Shown: positions 21,719-33,021 of the stretch, one piece after another
How the letters are laid out: each line of letters opens with the position of its first letter
Position numbering within the stretch: the first letter of the stretch is position 1
Assembly (NCBI GenBank): GCA_010015675.1
Contig: ML976979.1
Coordinates: 112,700-176,699 of the forward strand
Source of the DNA: Byssothecium circinans
Lineage: Eukaryota > Ascomycota > Dothideomycetes > Pleosporales > Massarinaceae
DNA length: 64,000 bases
Reading direction: 5' to 3'
Notes under the pieces: model-generated
The model's input: the letters and a program-made list of their open reading frames with translations, nothing else
Databases searched by the model: none
What the model was told of the DNA's origin: nothing
Program-made: the position numbers and the translations under genes

Positions 21719-22714
21719 TTAAGCCAACCAATCTTTCTCAACCCCCTTTAGTAACTCCACAAGCCATGGCTCGTCCTCCTCGTATATCTCCACATCGAAC
21801 CCATGCTCTCCCGGTGGCGTGACTAGTTTGAACCGCGTTTCCGGGAAGAGCCTCTCCGCCTTCTCAACGAAAGCGTGTGTCCACTTCACAAGCACGTTAG
21901 TATCGTCTTTCCCGTGGATGATGTACGTCGGCACAAAGAATTTGGCGTCCTCGATCCTAGTGTCTGGCATGATATGCTTTCCCGTGCCGAAGAACTCTCC
22001 CCAGCGCCCGTGAGCACGCAACATCACTGACACCCCATCTCTGGCCGGCGGTGTCGCGCCGCTGATGATCGTTCCCGGTACTATTCCTGCAAGGAACTCG
22101 TCAAGGACTTCTTTCGGCGGGATGGCTTCTCCAAACGGCGTATCATCCGGAGAAGTGGGGAATGCGTTCGTGACGGGGTATTGGATGAGGCAGGCTTTGA
22201 GTGTTAATTGGGGTAGCGTGAGAACGGATTGCAGCGCGCACCAGCCGCCTGCACTGTCTCCAGAAACGAGAACTTTGGAAAAATCGAGTTCGAGGGAGGG
22301 ATCCTTGGAAGAAACGTAGGAAGGGAGCGACGATCGGAACCAGGTCCAGAAATCGGCAATGTCTTCAAGGATGTCGTCGCCAGTATGCTCTGGGGCTAAA
22401 CGGTAGTTTGGTAGAATGGCTATCGCGTTGTTTCTGTGCAGGAACGGTACGAAGAAGGCGGAGAACCAGTCTGGGTACGCTGCTGTTCCCGTGCTCTGAT
22501 GTCTGATATTAGCAATGAGTTCATACTTTGTAATGACCGTGATGCTTACCAGACCGCCGCCATGCCATTTGACCATTAAAGGATGTTTTCCTCGCGTGAT
22601 ATCTTTTGGAACGAGGACGTTGACTTCGATCTCGTGGTCGCCAATCTTCTTATATGAAGTCCGGTAGAAGTTGAAGCTGTCGAAGCGGGTGGCAGCAGTG
22701 GTGTGAAACGACAT
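21719..22714 (-). CDS. Alpha/beta-hydrolase-3 family esterase
   Basis: Two exons, 22550-22714 and 21719-22495, encode 313 aa. The 54-bp intron (GTAAGC...ATCAG) is a multiple of three and has no stop, so the gene also looks like one open frame; splicing restores the family sequence WHGGGLSTGTAAYPDWF. The oxyanion HGGG motif, the nucleophile elbow GDSAGGW and the final histidine in PPGEHGFDVE are present, and an acidic residue in IIHGKDDTNV is well placed for the triad. These enzymes hydrolyse small esters or lactones in hormone-sensitive-lipase style. It is divergent from the FAD monooxygenase gene across 622 bp, with a transporter beyond, suggesting a small metabolic cluster. Confidence 0.9.
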   Translation of the reverse strand: MSFHTTAATRFDSFNFYRTSYKKIGDHEIEVNVLVPKDITRGKHPLMVKWHGGGLVSITVITKYELIANIRHQSTGTAAYPDWFSAFFVPFLHRNNAIAILPNYRLAPEHTGDDILEDIADFWTWFRSSLPSYVSSKDPSLELDFSKVLVSGDSAGGWCALQSVLTLPQLTLKACLIQYPVTNAFPTSPDDTPFGEAIPPKEVLDEFLAGIVPGTIISGATPPARDGVSVMLRAHGRWGEFFGTGKHIMPDTRIEDAKFFVPTYIIHGKDDTNVLVKWTHAFVEKAERLFPETRFKLVTPPGEHGFDVEIYEEDEPWLVELLKGVEKDWLA

Positions 22715-23336
22715 GTCGAACAGCGGAGAAGTATTTTAGAGACAATGTAGTCGTCAATCATAAAATGGGAGACCTTGAATCTTTTGTCACGCCTAAATCA
22801 CGCAGCTGTAGCCTCTTCTTATATCTGCTGCCTCGCTTCTTCACCGCGATAATGACTCCAAAGTCCTTCGAGCACGTCATCTTCAGAGCAATTGTACGAG
22901 TGATAAAACAATATAGCCGCAATCACCTTAGTATCATGCATGTCCTAGTCAGAGGAGGAGATTTCTGACTATGTGTTGCGTTCCTCGAAGTTCGTCCTGC
23001 CGAAAATGGGAATTTATGCCTGTGCGCAGAGCATGGGTTCGCTTCCTTCGTGCGCACTACCCGTTAGCTCAGCTGAAATTTGTAAGCATAAGCTTCCATG
23101 ACATAGGAGCAATTATATGTATGAGGGGGGCTAGAGTCATAAAAGTATGAATGTTTCCTAATCATTTTCTCCAATAAAAGAAACTTTGCTCTTTGTGTGA
23201 CGTCATTCCACCCTTACAGGCATTGCTCGTCAACCTTTTATCCCATCAGTCCAAAACATCGTGAGCCAGCGACTCCACCGAAGGCCCCGAACAAATAAGC
23301 CAGCCCGATTTTCTATTTGAACTAAGGGTGAGGAAG
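22715..23336. promoter_or_regulatory. Shared divergent promoter of the hydrolase and monooxygenase genes
   Basis: 622 bp between two start codons facing away from each other. It contains GTGCGCA twice in direct orientation, at 23022-23028 and 23050-23056, each around the self-complementary TGCGCA. Use as a binding site is a guess. No gene seen inside. Confidence 0.35.
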
Positions 23337-24694
23337 ATGGTTGATAACTCAGCTGAAGTCGAGACCCTGCCCGTTCTCATCATCGGTGCTGGCATTAGCG
23401 GACTTCTGCTCGCCCAGCAATTTCGCAATTCCAACGTACCATTCCAAGTTTTTGAACGAGATAGCGACTTCTCGACTCGAGGTTTTGGATGGGGTCTCAC
23501 GCTGCATTGGTCACTACCTGCCCTACGGGAACTACTATCTGGGGAGCTTCTCGCGCAGCTTCCTGACACCTATGTCGACCGCGCTGCAGTGGAACGTGGA
23601 GAGACTTCTACATTCCCTTTTTTCGATTTGAGTACGGGTGAGCTAAAAGGCCAGAGCCCGAGAGCGCCGGAAAACCAGCGGATTAGAGTGACGAGGGAGA
23701 AGTTGAGGAGGTTGTTGGCTACGGGGATTGAGGTCAAGGTATTTAATTTACGTCTTTGCGAAGAAAACGCTAAAATATTCCATAGTGGGGAAAGTCGTTC
23801 GAGGCTTTTGAAGAAGATGAGGAGTCCGTGAATGCAATCTTCGAAGATGGGACGACAGTGCGAGGGCGGATGATATTTGGTTGCGATGGAAGCCACTCAC
23901 GAGTACGTCGAGCACTCCTCCCAAGTGGCTTTCAGAACCATCGCATACCTGTCCGCATGTTTGGATTTACTATGCTTGTGACGGCAGAACAATCCAAGCC
24001 TATCCGCGAACTCGATCCCTTCTTCCTTCAGGGAACAGCATCTGCCAGTGATGTCTTCATGTACATCAGCCGTACGTTACCACCACCCTCGATGCAGCTG
24101 CTACATATGCTGATGAAACCAGTGCTTCAAGCACCACAAACCCCAGAGAAGAGTCATGAAGGATATCTCTATCAGGTCTGCATCTCGTGGGACACTGCAA
24201 AGGGTCTTCCGAATAGCATTGCAGCGGCAGCAGTGAAGTCTACACCAGAAGAGCGCCCGGGTATCATAAGAAAATTGGCAGAAGACTGGGCCGAGCCATT
24301 CCGATCGTTCGTACGGCTTATCTCGAATACAGTCGATGTCAAACAACTTGACCTTGACGATTTTCCTCCTGGGCCCGGTATCCATCCTATCACCAGAGTG
24401 TTACTCATTGGGGACGCGTTCCACGCTATGGCAATGTATCGAGGCGAGGGTGCCAACCATGTTATTGTTGACGTTCTTGAGCTAAAGGAAAAGCTGCTCC
24501 CACAAATCGCTGACCCCCACAGCGGCAATTTACATGAAGTTCTGCCATCATTCCTTGATGGTGTAATCGCACGAACTCTGCCTGCAGTCCTGGCATCAAG
24601 ACAGGCGTGCCTCGATGCGCACGACTATCATGGGCTGACACCAAAGAGCCCTTTACTTACAAAGCGGCAGATGCAGCTTGACTTCAAAGGTTAA
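23337..24694 (+). CDS. FAD-dependent monooxygenase (PHBH/salicylate-hydroxylase fold)
   Basis: Two exons, 23337-23738 and 23786-24694, encode 436 aa. The enzyme class uses FAD and NAD(P)H to hydroxylate aromatic or polyketide-like substrates. The dinucleotide fold LIIGAGISGLLLAQQF is at the N-terminus, the arginine-containing RVTREKLRRLL follows, the second motif is IFGCDGSHSRVRRALLP (the DG motif), and the FAD-ribityl motif is VLLIGDAFHAMAMYRGEGAN, which has GDAFHAM in place of the usual GDAAHAM. The 47-bp intron rebuilds IEVKWGKSFEAFEEDEE. A further in-frame 60-bp intron at 24073-24132 is possible but was not assumed. It lies between the divergent esterase gene and an MFS transporter 283 bp downstream on the same strand. 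Confidence 0.9.
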
Positions 24695-24977
24695 AAACGT
24701 ACACGGTCCCAATTAGGCTAGCCAGTAAGCTTACATTAGATTGCTATGCATAAGCGCTCACAGATCAGTCACTCTTTTGTGACTTAGCGCGGGGCATTCT
24801 GTAGCGTTCGAGTGTGTAATTTCATATTGCCTATCGGTCACTTCCCGGAGTCGCTCCATTCATTCTCCAATAAACCCTTCGAAAGCATTCTCCACACCAC
24901 ATGAACCAGCATTGAACGTAAAATTACATTTCACAGCGAATCGGAAATCGACCTAAAGGGTTGAACGACATTACACT

Positions 24978-26661
24978 ATGTCGAGCAACAAGCCCGATGT
25001 CGATGCGGCATGGGCATACCTGAACAATCATGCGAGTGTGAACGTTGAGACCGCCTCTATCGATATCCGAAAGATACGTCGCAAAATCGATTGGCACATC
25101 GTACCCTTAATGTTCGGCTGCTACACCATGCAGTTTCTCGACAAAGTCATCCTCAACTACGCGGCCGTCATGGGCCTCCAAAAAGATTTGAACTTGAAAG
25201 GCAACGAGTTTTCCAACATCGCAACGTTTTTATTCGTGGGTTTGCTGTGCTTCGAGATACCCAACAGTCAGTGTTTCATGATAAATTCACCGAGTGATGC
25301 TGACAACTGATAGTCTACTTCCTCCAATTGGTGCCAGCAGCGAAGTGGCTAGGACTGAATGTGGTACTTTGGGGGACCGCGACAGCATGCGGAGCCGCGG
25401 CGCACAACTATCAGACTCTTCTCATCTCCCGCATCTTCCTTGGTATCTTCGAGGCGACCATAGGACCTTCCTTGCTCCTCATCAGTTCACAGTGGTATAC
25501 CAAGTCTGAACAAGCCCCGCGGTTCTCGTTCTGGTACTGTGGTCTCGGCCTAGGCCAGATTGTAGGAGGCGCAATATCCTACGGCTTCCAGCACGTCACG
25601 CCTGGCTCTGGAGTTGCTGGCTGGCGCGTTATGTTCATTGTTCTGGGATGCGTGACTGTGGTGATAGGAATTGGTACCGTTCTATTTGTTCCGGATACGC
25701 CGATGAAGGCTCGTTGGCTTTCCGATGCGGAGAAGATTGCGCTCTTGAAGCATGTTAGTGTCAATAAGACGGGGATTGAGGATCGCAAGTTTCGACCCCA
25801 GCAGATACAGGAGGCGCTTTTGGATCCACAGTTATATTTGATGGTGCTGGCAGTCATCCTGGTGGGTCGCACTATAAGGGCTACAAGACATGACTACGCT
25901 GGCTGACACTTGTACAAGCTCTCCGTCTCCAGTGGTGTCGTCACGACGTATTCCGCTACACTGATTCGCAATCTGGGCTACAAGCCTAGACAGGCCGCAC
26001 TGATGAATATGCCTTCCGGTGTAGTCAGCATCTTCTTCACGCTGCTTGTAGGTTTTGGAATTCGGAAGCGATCAAATCGATGGTTTTGGATCATAGTGTG
26101 TATAATTCCAGGGTAAGGTCCTCTTCACATAACTTGAAATATGAGCTGAAATCATGACAAGCATCACCGGAGGCGCTTTGATGTCTTTCCTCCCCGTCAA
26201 ACATCGCGCTGGCTGCCTCGCTGGTATCTATCTCGTGAACGCCGTAGTGGCTCCATTACCCGTGCTATACGCAGTAAGCATCCTTTCCGACCCATACCTG
26301 TGCCCTTCTAGAAATCTGACATGATATGTAGTGGACCGCAGCCAATTTCGGCGGGGCGACAAAGCGAGCTTTCGCCGCCGCCGTAGTCAGTGGCTCGTTC
26401 TCCATCGGCAACATTATTGGCCCGCAAACCTTTCAAGCGCGCGATGCCCCCGATTACCGTCCTGCTAAGATAGCAGTTATGGGGACTCAAGCCGGTTGTG
26501 CTGTAGTGACGGTGATGCTGTATGTGTATTATCGCTGGCAGAACAAGACGAAAGATGGTATGAGGGGCATTGCTAAAGAGGATGAAAGTGCGTTCATGTC
26601 GGCAGAGACTTGGGCGATCATGACTGATAGGGAGAATCGTGATTTTCGGTACTGCTACTGA
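24978..26661 (+). CDS. MFS transporter, anion:cation symporter (Dal5/TNA1-like) family
   Basis: Five exons, 24978-25266, 25314-25861, 25919-26112, 26162-26273 and 26332-26661, encode 490 aa with all phases closing. The family imports organic anions such as allantoate, nicotinate, pantothenate or aromatic acids across the plasma membrane. Signature pieces: RKIRRKIDWHIVPLMFGCYTMQFLDKV before helix 1, ISRIFLGIFEATIGPSLLL, the FVPDTPMKARWLSDAEK loop, then SGVVTTYSATLIRNLGY and QAALMNMPSGVV, and GSFSIGNIIGPQTFQARDAPDY near the end. About 12 hydrophobic helices are present. Introns are 47-58 bp. Position beside a FAD monooxygenase suggests it feeds or exports that enzyme's substrate or product. Confidence 0.92.
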
Positions 26662-26970
26662 GAACTGGTATCCCAAACGTTTATGCATATATAGCACTTG
26701 GAACGACGAAGCAGAGGCAATACGTAAATAATGTCGAAATGAAGCTCTGAGTGGGTTGGAGAAAGTAATTTATTGGGTAATATAGTGTAACTACTGAATA
26801 TGAAAGACCTCGGGATCTCGCAGATATCCATTCATGGTGAATGCGTAGTATCACGTGATGACGGCATGTCACTATTCAAAAATTCTTAAAAAAGAGTTCG
26901 AATATCAGACAGTAATTTCCACCTTACACTGTCACGGCGGGTGTCGGCGTATCTACAAGCAACCATCGAT

Positions 26971-28423
26971 CTAAGAAATGCCGAGCTTCTCCATCAAGAG
27001 AGTGTCATAGCTATCATTCTGACCTTTCGCCTCCGTAGAAAGATCCGGGAACTCCTTCTCCATCCACGCGACAACAACCATGAAAACCTCAAGCCACTCC
27101 AAGTGAACAGCCTCATGTGGGACATACGCCGTGGATCTGCCCTCTTCAAACTGTCGCTTTCTGAAGGGTTTCGCCTTATCGTAATCTCCCTGGGGGATAG
27201 GTATCTCACACTCCGGCACGATCTTAATCACCATCTCAACCCACTCTGGCTTCTCTTTGACCAGGAACTTGCACTTCCCTGCGATGTCTGGGGAGAAGAT
27301 GGGCTCCGATAAGTCGTGTTTGTGTAGCACGGCGTCGAAGAGCGAAATGCAACAGTTGTAAGGGACGAGGCACGGAAACGGGTAGGCGAAGGCGTAGTGC
27401 GCCCGAGCCCCGTGGATCCAGGGAGTGCTCGAGGGCTGCTTGACTAGAAGGTCGGCCTGGTAGCGCATGTGGTTTGGTACATGCTTTTCGTTCTTGCGTG
27501 GCGACTGTGGAGCAAAGGGCATCTTCAACCGGTACGGATGCGCATCGTAGAGGTCCGCGAGTCGGCGGAGCTCACCCGCTAATGCCGCAGCTCTCATTCG
27601 GCGGAGATCCTGATACACGTCGATGAACGTCGCGAGGTTATCGATGGATAGCATCAGGTCGGACGTCCGTCGAAGAACTGATACCCTAAGGGTTCCATGA
27701 ACGTCCTCGAGTTTTGTGATCCACGGCGCGATAAACCTGGATAACGTTAACAAAGCTCATCAAAGGTAGCGTCTTTTTATTTCACCTACACATCGTAGTG
27801 GTGCTTGAACGAGCGCTGAGTTGCTTTGCTGACAATTTTGAGGAGTTCTGTTCGCCAGTGCTGTGCCACAATATCGAAATCGACTAGTCGATTCTGAGTA
27901 GCCAGTGGTATCGCCGTATTACCGGCCCAGTTTCCATACCAAAAGCATTTGCGTGTCCAAAAGCTGTGTTGTTCATCGAAAACGTAAGTTCGTCGCTCAG
28001 GCGATGCCCAGTCAGCGTTCCGATAGTAAAGGAAGGACCAAGCTTTCGAATCGAACACCGGACGTTTCTCCCTCTTTTCTTTGGGCGGCTTCAAGCAAAG
28101 GGCTTTGATCTAGTCAGACGTCAGTGAATCTAGTCCATTTAATCCTCCAGAATTGTGGTGTGACGTACTTGGTCAGTTACAAGTAGGAATTTGCGTAGTT
28201 CTGCTGCATATCCGCCGCGGAAGAACTTGCCCCATGCCGAAGGGCTGTTCTCAATCGACCAGGTAAGACGTGGACCGGCATACTTTGACAGCCGTATGAT
28301 GCTTTCGAATTCTAGCTCGACCAAGACATCCTCGTGCAACTCGCAAGGTAGCTTCTCAAGATCGGCCGCAATACGCTGGAACCGCCGAGTGGGCGGGAGG
28401 ATGCATTGTGGATTGTTCATCAT
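26971..28423 (-). CDS. Hypothetical protein, lineage-specific
   Basis: Three exons on the minus strand, 28169-28423, 27790-28109 and 26971-27736, encode 446 aa with closing phases (introns 59 and 53 bp). The N-terminal ADLEKLPCELHEDVLVELEF resembles the LPxEL start of an F-box, but the rest of the protein matches nothing I recognise. The middle is rich in aromatic residues (AWSFLYYRNADW, RKCFWYGNWAGN), which suggests a folded domain, and the C-terminal 250 residues look mostly helical. The start ATG at 28423 is followed directly by a second ATG codon. No membrane segment or signal peptide is evident. Confidence 0.7.
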
Positions 28424-28953
28424 GGGTTTTGGCGTGGAGGACTGCGCCGGGTCGTACCTTATTGTAATAGCGCAATGTGAATTCGGAACTTTTGTCGTGG
28501 TCGGTTGAGAGCGCTGTTCCGCTGGGAGTTGTGCAAGAGCGAGGTGTCGTGGAGGTGCGCAAGACCTCTATATTAATAGAGAGAGGATGGAAGTTGCGTT
28601 TGTATTGGATGACTCATGAACTGTGGTACCAGTCATGTTTGCCCTTGTGCACGCGGCAGCTTCCTTGCGAGCCTTGCCTCTTTGAGTTAGTGAATGCCTT
28701 TAATAGGTATAGCCCCAGGCGTCGGTTTGCTACAACATTCAAAAATCCACTCTTTGAGCAATCGTCTATCCGCCCTTTCATTTCCCGCCCTTTTTCTTGT
28801 GCATTTTTCGCCCTCTACAAAATACGCATAAAGGGTAAGTCGAACTACGACGCAAATTGCACTACATCACAGGATCAAATAACGCTTCTACCTTTAAGTT
28901 TTGCAGACGCTCGCGCAGTCCGTTGGACACTGTATCCCTCACAACACACCACC
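28424..28953. other. Divergent intergenic region
   Basis: 530 bp between the hypothetical gene on the left and the SDR gene on the right. The SDR frame stays open into this region but has no ATG in protein-like context; taken as promoter and 5' UTR. Confidence 0.4.
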
Positions 28954-30720
28954 ATGCCATCACCAGCTATACTATCTCCGCTCTACGCCCCACACTTCAT
29001 CGCCACGGAATCTGCACACGAGATTTCGAACCGACTGCGCGAAGACGAGACTCTCATCAGTGAAGGGAAGCCTTGTAGCTGGGTAGCCTGGCATTTGCCC
29101 GAATACAACACAGAAAAGGGGTTCGAAATCGCGACACATATATCACCACTTCCCACCCTTGGCCACGATCTCAAGAAACTCATTTATGATGGGTTGCTGA
29201 ATAGGATCCGACGGCACCTGAGAAATGCTGTGTCCAATGAGAAAATCTCGCGGGAGTGTCAGGAGCAGGTATCTTTGGATCCCTCGGAGCTTTCCATTGC
29301 GTTGAAAGTCCTCAATCAGCTTCAAGACGCAAAGGTCATAGATAGTAGCACACCAGCGGGAACCATCACAGCGTGGCTAGAGCAGCAGGTTGATTTATTA
29401 AACCCTCCTTCACAAGATATCTTCTCAGACACCGATGAGACTACGATGAATTCGGAGATCCCCAAGCCGCCTACAAGACCACAAAGACGGCTTTGTTACA
29501 TTTGCCGCCTGGTTTTGGTCAACCCACATCCCACTCAACCATCAATGTGTATTCCCTGCGGCGACTTCAACTTAGCATCTTCGCTCCTCTCAACACCTGA
29601 AAAGCTCTCCCTGCCACCAACATTTACCGCACTGGTAACCGGCGCGCGTGTCAATCTCGGGTACCACACTACGTTGCGGCTCTTACGATGTGGTGCACGC
29701 GTTATTGCGACAACTCGGTATCCGCGTGATGCTGTTGCTCGATATCTTCGAGAGACTGATTCTGCGGAGTGGAGAGAGAGGCTACGGATTGTGGGAGCGG
29801 ATTTCAGATGTGCGGTCGATGCCTTTGCTCTTGTGCATGAGACGAAGAAATGCTTGCGGGCATGGGCAGACGAAGATGGCGGGAACGCGGAGATGCGACT
29901 TGATTTGCTTGTCAATAACGCGGCTCAGACGCTGACGGACAGTGTGAAGAAAGAAGAGCGCGCTGCGATCCGTGAGGAAAACTTGAAGAAAACAACTAAT
30001 AGTACTAGTCTACTTATCGAGGGCTCATATAAAGCTAGGGTGCGAGGAGAGGCCATTCCCAAGACTTTGGAAGGGACGAGAGCAGATTCGGTAACTTTCA
30101 CCGACAACAACAGCGAGGAATTAACAAACACACCATCCTCCTTGATCACTACCGAAGACACTACGACATCGAATGAGCTAGAACCCTACACAAAATCCTC
30201 CTGGTGCCAATCCATCTTCGAAATCCCCTACGAAGATGTAATATCCGCCCACTCAGTCAACGCCTTCGTCCCCCTAATCCTCTGCCGCGAACTCCTCCCC
30301 CTGATGGGTACACCTCCCAGTTCCCCGCTATACCCCTCCACACCACCCGCAGCATACATCATCAACGTCTCCTCCCGCGAAGGCATTTTCGAAGACCGGC
30401 TCGCCTCATTCTCTAAACGCGGAAAACACGTCCACACCAACATGTCAAAAGTCGCGCTCAATATGATCACCGAGACTGAAGCGGCCACAGCGTGGAAAAC
30501 GAGGGGTGTGGCTATGAATACGGTGGATCCGGGGTATATGAGTGCGGCGCCGGAGTATGAGGACTCGTTTGATGGATTGAGGCCGATTGGGTGGGAGGAT
30601 GGTGCTGGGAGGGTGCTTTGGCCCGTTGCTGTTGGGGTGTTGGAGGGGAGGTGTGTTTGGGGGAGGTTTTTGAAACATTATGGGGTTGTGAATGTCGACC
30701 CTGGGGTAGGGAGGGGTTAA
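28954..30720 (+). CDS. Atypical short-chain dehydrogenase with N-terminal extension and CxxC pair
   Basis: Intronless, 588 aa from the ATG at 28954 (MPSPAILSPLYAP). The first 170 residues are of unknown fold. Then come two CxxC pairs (CYICRLVL and CIPCGDFN, about 22 residues apart) that could bind zinc. The Rossmann domain begins at about residue 225: FTALVTGARVNLGYHTTLRLL, with LLVNNAAQT and YIINVSSREGIFED following in SDR order, interrupted by an 85-residue low-complexity insert. The active-site helix reads HVHTNMSKVALNM: the lysine is in place but the usual catalytic tyrosine four residues before it is a threonine. Related proteins in other fungi share this TNMxKxALNM form, so it is a subfamily trait. 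Cofactor binding is likely; substrate is unknown. Confidence 0.84.
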   Translation: MPSPAILSPLYAPHFIATESAHEISNRLREDETLISEGKPCSWVAWHLPEYNTEKGFEIATHISPLPTLGHDLKKLIYDGLLNRIRRHLRNAVSNEKISRECQEQVSLDPSELSIALKVLNQLQDAKVIDSSTPAGTITAWLEQQVDLLNPPSQDIFSDTDETTMNSEIPKPPTRPQRRLCYICRLVLVNPHPTQPSMCIPCGDFNLASSLLSTPEKLSLPPTFTALVTGARVNLGYHTTLRLLRCGARVIATTRYPRDAVARYLRETDSAEWRERLRIVGADFRCAVDAFALVHETKKCLRAWADEDGGNAEMRLDLLVNNAAQTLTDSVKKEERAAIREENLKKTTNSTSLLIEGSYKARVRGEAIPKTLEGTRADSVTFTDNNSEELTNTPSSLITTEDTTTSNELEPYTKSSWCQSIFEIPYEDVISAHSVNAFVPLILCRELLPLMGTPPSSPLYPSTPPAAYIINVSSREGIFEDRLASFSKRGKHVHTNMSKVALNMITETEAATAWKTRGVAMNTVDPGYMSAAPEYEDSFDGLRPIGWEDGAGRVLWPVAVGVLEGRCVWGRFLKHYGVVNVDPGVGRG

Positions 30721-31126
30721 TGTGGGAATATCAAATTGATTTCACAGCCGCGATAGGCTATTTCGTTGAGAGTCCTCGTATGCATCTGAGCCAAATAAGT
30801 CTATTTTTGTGTCGTTCGTATAGAATGATCTTATGTGAAGTTGAAATGTGATAGCTGCTTTCGTCGTCACCAATAGGTTCATCAACATGGAACGTCGTAA
30901 TGATTGTAGATTCCAGTCTACTGCGCTAGTCGCTAACACCTAAGTATTCAACGTTTGAGTCCTTCCTGTGAATTTAGAGACCAATTCTGTCCCCATATAT
31001 TCACGCTGTGACGGTATCGACCGTATATTCCAAAGAACAGGAGATATCTACCAGATTTACAACACATAACTCCGCGTTGCCTCATTGTGATTCACATCCA
31101 ACAACAAATCCCAACGTCACGCCACT
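30721..31126. other. Convergent intergenic region
   Basis: 406 bp between two 3' ends. No feature recognised. Confidence 0.4.
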
Positions 31127-32272
31127 TCAATGCCCGGCAAGACCCTCGAAAAACTGAAATTTCGCCGCATGCTTCCCCCACTTCGCACTCATGATCAGCG
31201 CCTGCCACTGCATACTACTCCTCATCCCAAACAGATTCCCCGTCCGATCCCCCATCTTCAACTCCCCATCCTGCACGAACGCAATCTGCAGATCCACCAT
31301 CTGCTTATCATCAGGAAAGGGGAAAGCAATCAGAATATCAAGCAGTGGGTTTGCTCCCGTCAGCGGCGTCTGCTCGTGAATATCTTCCCACATATCCATG
31401 AAGATCTTAGTGAATGGACCCAGGCCCGCAATAGTGATAGTCCTCATGTACGAAGGGCTGTTTGCGATGATAGACGCTATGACGCCGACGAAGGGGAGGA
31501 CACGGTAGGGACGGATCGAGGGGGGGAAGTTGTATCGATCCCAGAGTCGGGTGCCTAGAAGTCGGACGGTGAGGTTGGAGACTTGGAGGCCTGTGAAACG
31601 CTGCCAGGCGAAGATGTTAGAGTGGTTGAAGACTCCGAATGTGGCGATGTATTTCCGTGATGGGGATCGGAAGGTGGACTGGTTGTGGAGGACATGCGCG
31701 AGTGTCGAGGGCGATTGCACACTCAGGGCCGAGACGAGACTTGAGCCTTCGATGTCCGGGACGAGGAGCTGTGATGCAGTATTAACGCCTGGAAGGCCGA
31801 GGATACCGCTCAGAAGCCCTGAAGGCTGACGGTACTCGACTTGCTGTATCACTCGGACCGAGACACTGAAGTCTGGGATACTTTTGCCGTAGACGGTTTT
31901 CATGCGGTCGCGGCATAATACGAGGTCCTTTGACGGACTCGCATCGAGGACTCGATCAGTGGAAAAGAAGTGGTTTATATGTGCATCCCAGGAGTCGTTG
32001 TCGAATTCCTCCTGTACATCTTCTTCATCTTCTGCATAGGAAAGATCGCAAGGATGGAGTAAAGGCTTGTAGTATTTAGGCTGAGCCAGGGAATTCGGAT
32101 CAAGCCTGAAGGCTGCGAACCAGAGTGCTCGGCGAAATATGTCTGCTCGGATATTCGGAGGAAGGTTGAGTAGGGACGGGCCTTGATACGTGGCGATTGG
32201 TTTCGGTACAGGAGCTCGTATTTGCGTAATTTCAATAGACTCGTCCGAGATCTGGCCGTTCTCAGTCGGCAT
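31127..32272 (-). CDS. Hypothetical protein
   Basis: Intronless, 381 aa from the first ATG at 32272 (MPTENGQISDESIEI). The open frame runs a further 69 bases upstream without an ATG, so a short upstream exon is possible. The segment LLNLPPNIRADIFRRALWFAAFR near residue 35 resembles the LPxEIRxxIF start of fungal F-box-like/DUF7730-style proteins, and the later part has scattered hydrophobic strands (RTITIAGLGPFTKIFMDMW). Function is unknown. No membrane helix or signal peptide. Confidence 0.62.
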   Translation of the reverse strand: MPTENGQISDESIEITQIRAPVPKPIATYQGPSLLNLPPNIRADIFRRALWFAAFRLDPNSLAQPKYYKPLLHPCDLSYAEDEEDVQEEFDNDSWDAHINHFFSTDRVLDASPSKDLVLCRDRMKTVYGKSIPDFSVSVRVIQQVEYRQPSGLLSGILGLPGVNTASQLLVPDIEGSSLVSALSVQSPSTLAHVLHNQSTFRSPSRKYIATFGVFNHSNIFAWQRFTGLQVSNLTVRLLGTRLWDRYNFPPSIRPYRVLPFVGVIASIIANSPSYMRTITIAGLGPFTKIFMDMWEDIHEQTPLTGANPLLDILIAFPFPDDKQMVDLQIAFVQDGELKMGDRTGNLFGMRSSMQWQALIMSAKWGKHAAKFQFFEGLAGH

Positions 32273-33021
32273 AGTGAAGCCTTTGACGTCTTCCAAGTCG
32301 AGTTTTGGAGGCTGGGACGAAAATCGGCGAGTTACAGACACGATTGAAGATCAAGGTTGTGGGTTTGAACAAGGTGAGGGCAGAGTGAGTTGTCATGACC
32401 AAAGTCCGCGGGGTATTATATCGAGCAGCTCTTCGTCAGCTTCACTAGCGTCCACAAACGACCAATAGTGTCAAGTCTTGGCGCCTTGCAGTGAATGTTA
32501 CTGACGCGGAGGATTATTCTTCACACATTTACTCTCAGCGTACTGATATAGATTACAAAAGCTGCTGCTCTTCTAGCTGTACTCGCGTGTACACCGGTAA
32601 TTAGTACAAGGATCCTAGAAAAATTATACTCACCAATTGTCAAGGTTTGCTTGTGGGCTGCGGCCTGTTGGCACTGCCAAACATTCATTGCACATGGCGG
32701 AATCCGGGATCCCACCCATCCTCTCTCACAGCCTCTCGGATTTTAAAAACAGTGGAGACATGAATAGCACGTAGTAGATACTATTCCAGTCATATTAGAG
32801 AATACGTATAACTCTTGTGCAATCTTGTAAAGCTCTACCAGAGTTCTAACAACAAGCCTAACAAACGACTCTTTTTTCACAATGCCAGACCACACCGAAC
32901 CATACAAAAGCGTTAGCGCCAACCTCGACTCAACACCTCCACCTCTCTACCCGCATACCTACCAACCTACACTCCAGCACCACCTCCCCCATACCACCAT
33001 ACCACCACACCATCAGCAAAA
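32273..33021. other. Divergent intergenic region with a possible upstream open frame
   Basis: 749 bp between two divergent starts. An ATG at 32882 opens a 50-codon proline/histidine-rich frame that ends at 33034 and so overlaps the start codon of the downstream gene at 33022 in another frame; it could act as an upstream regulatory open frame or belong to an unseen first exon. Confidence 0.3.

Noticed and set aside
22496..22549. 18 extra residues in the hydrolase from reading through
   Set aside because: The segment has GTAAGC and ATCAG borders, is a multiple of three, and its removal restores the HGGGLSTGTAAYPDWF family sequence.
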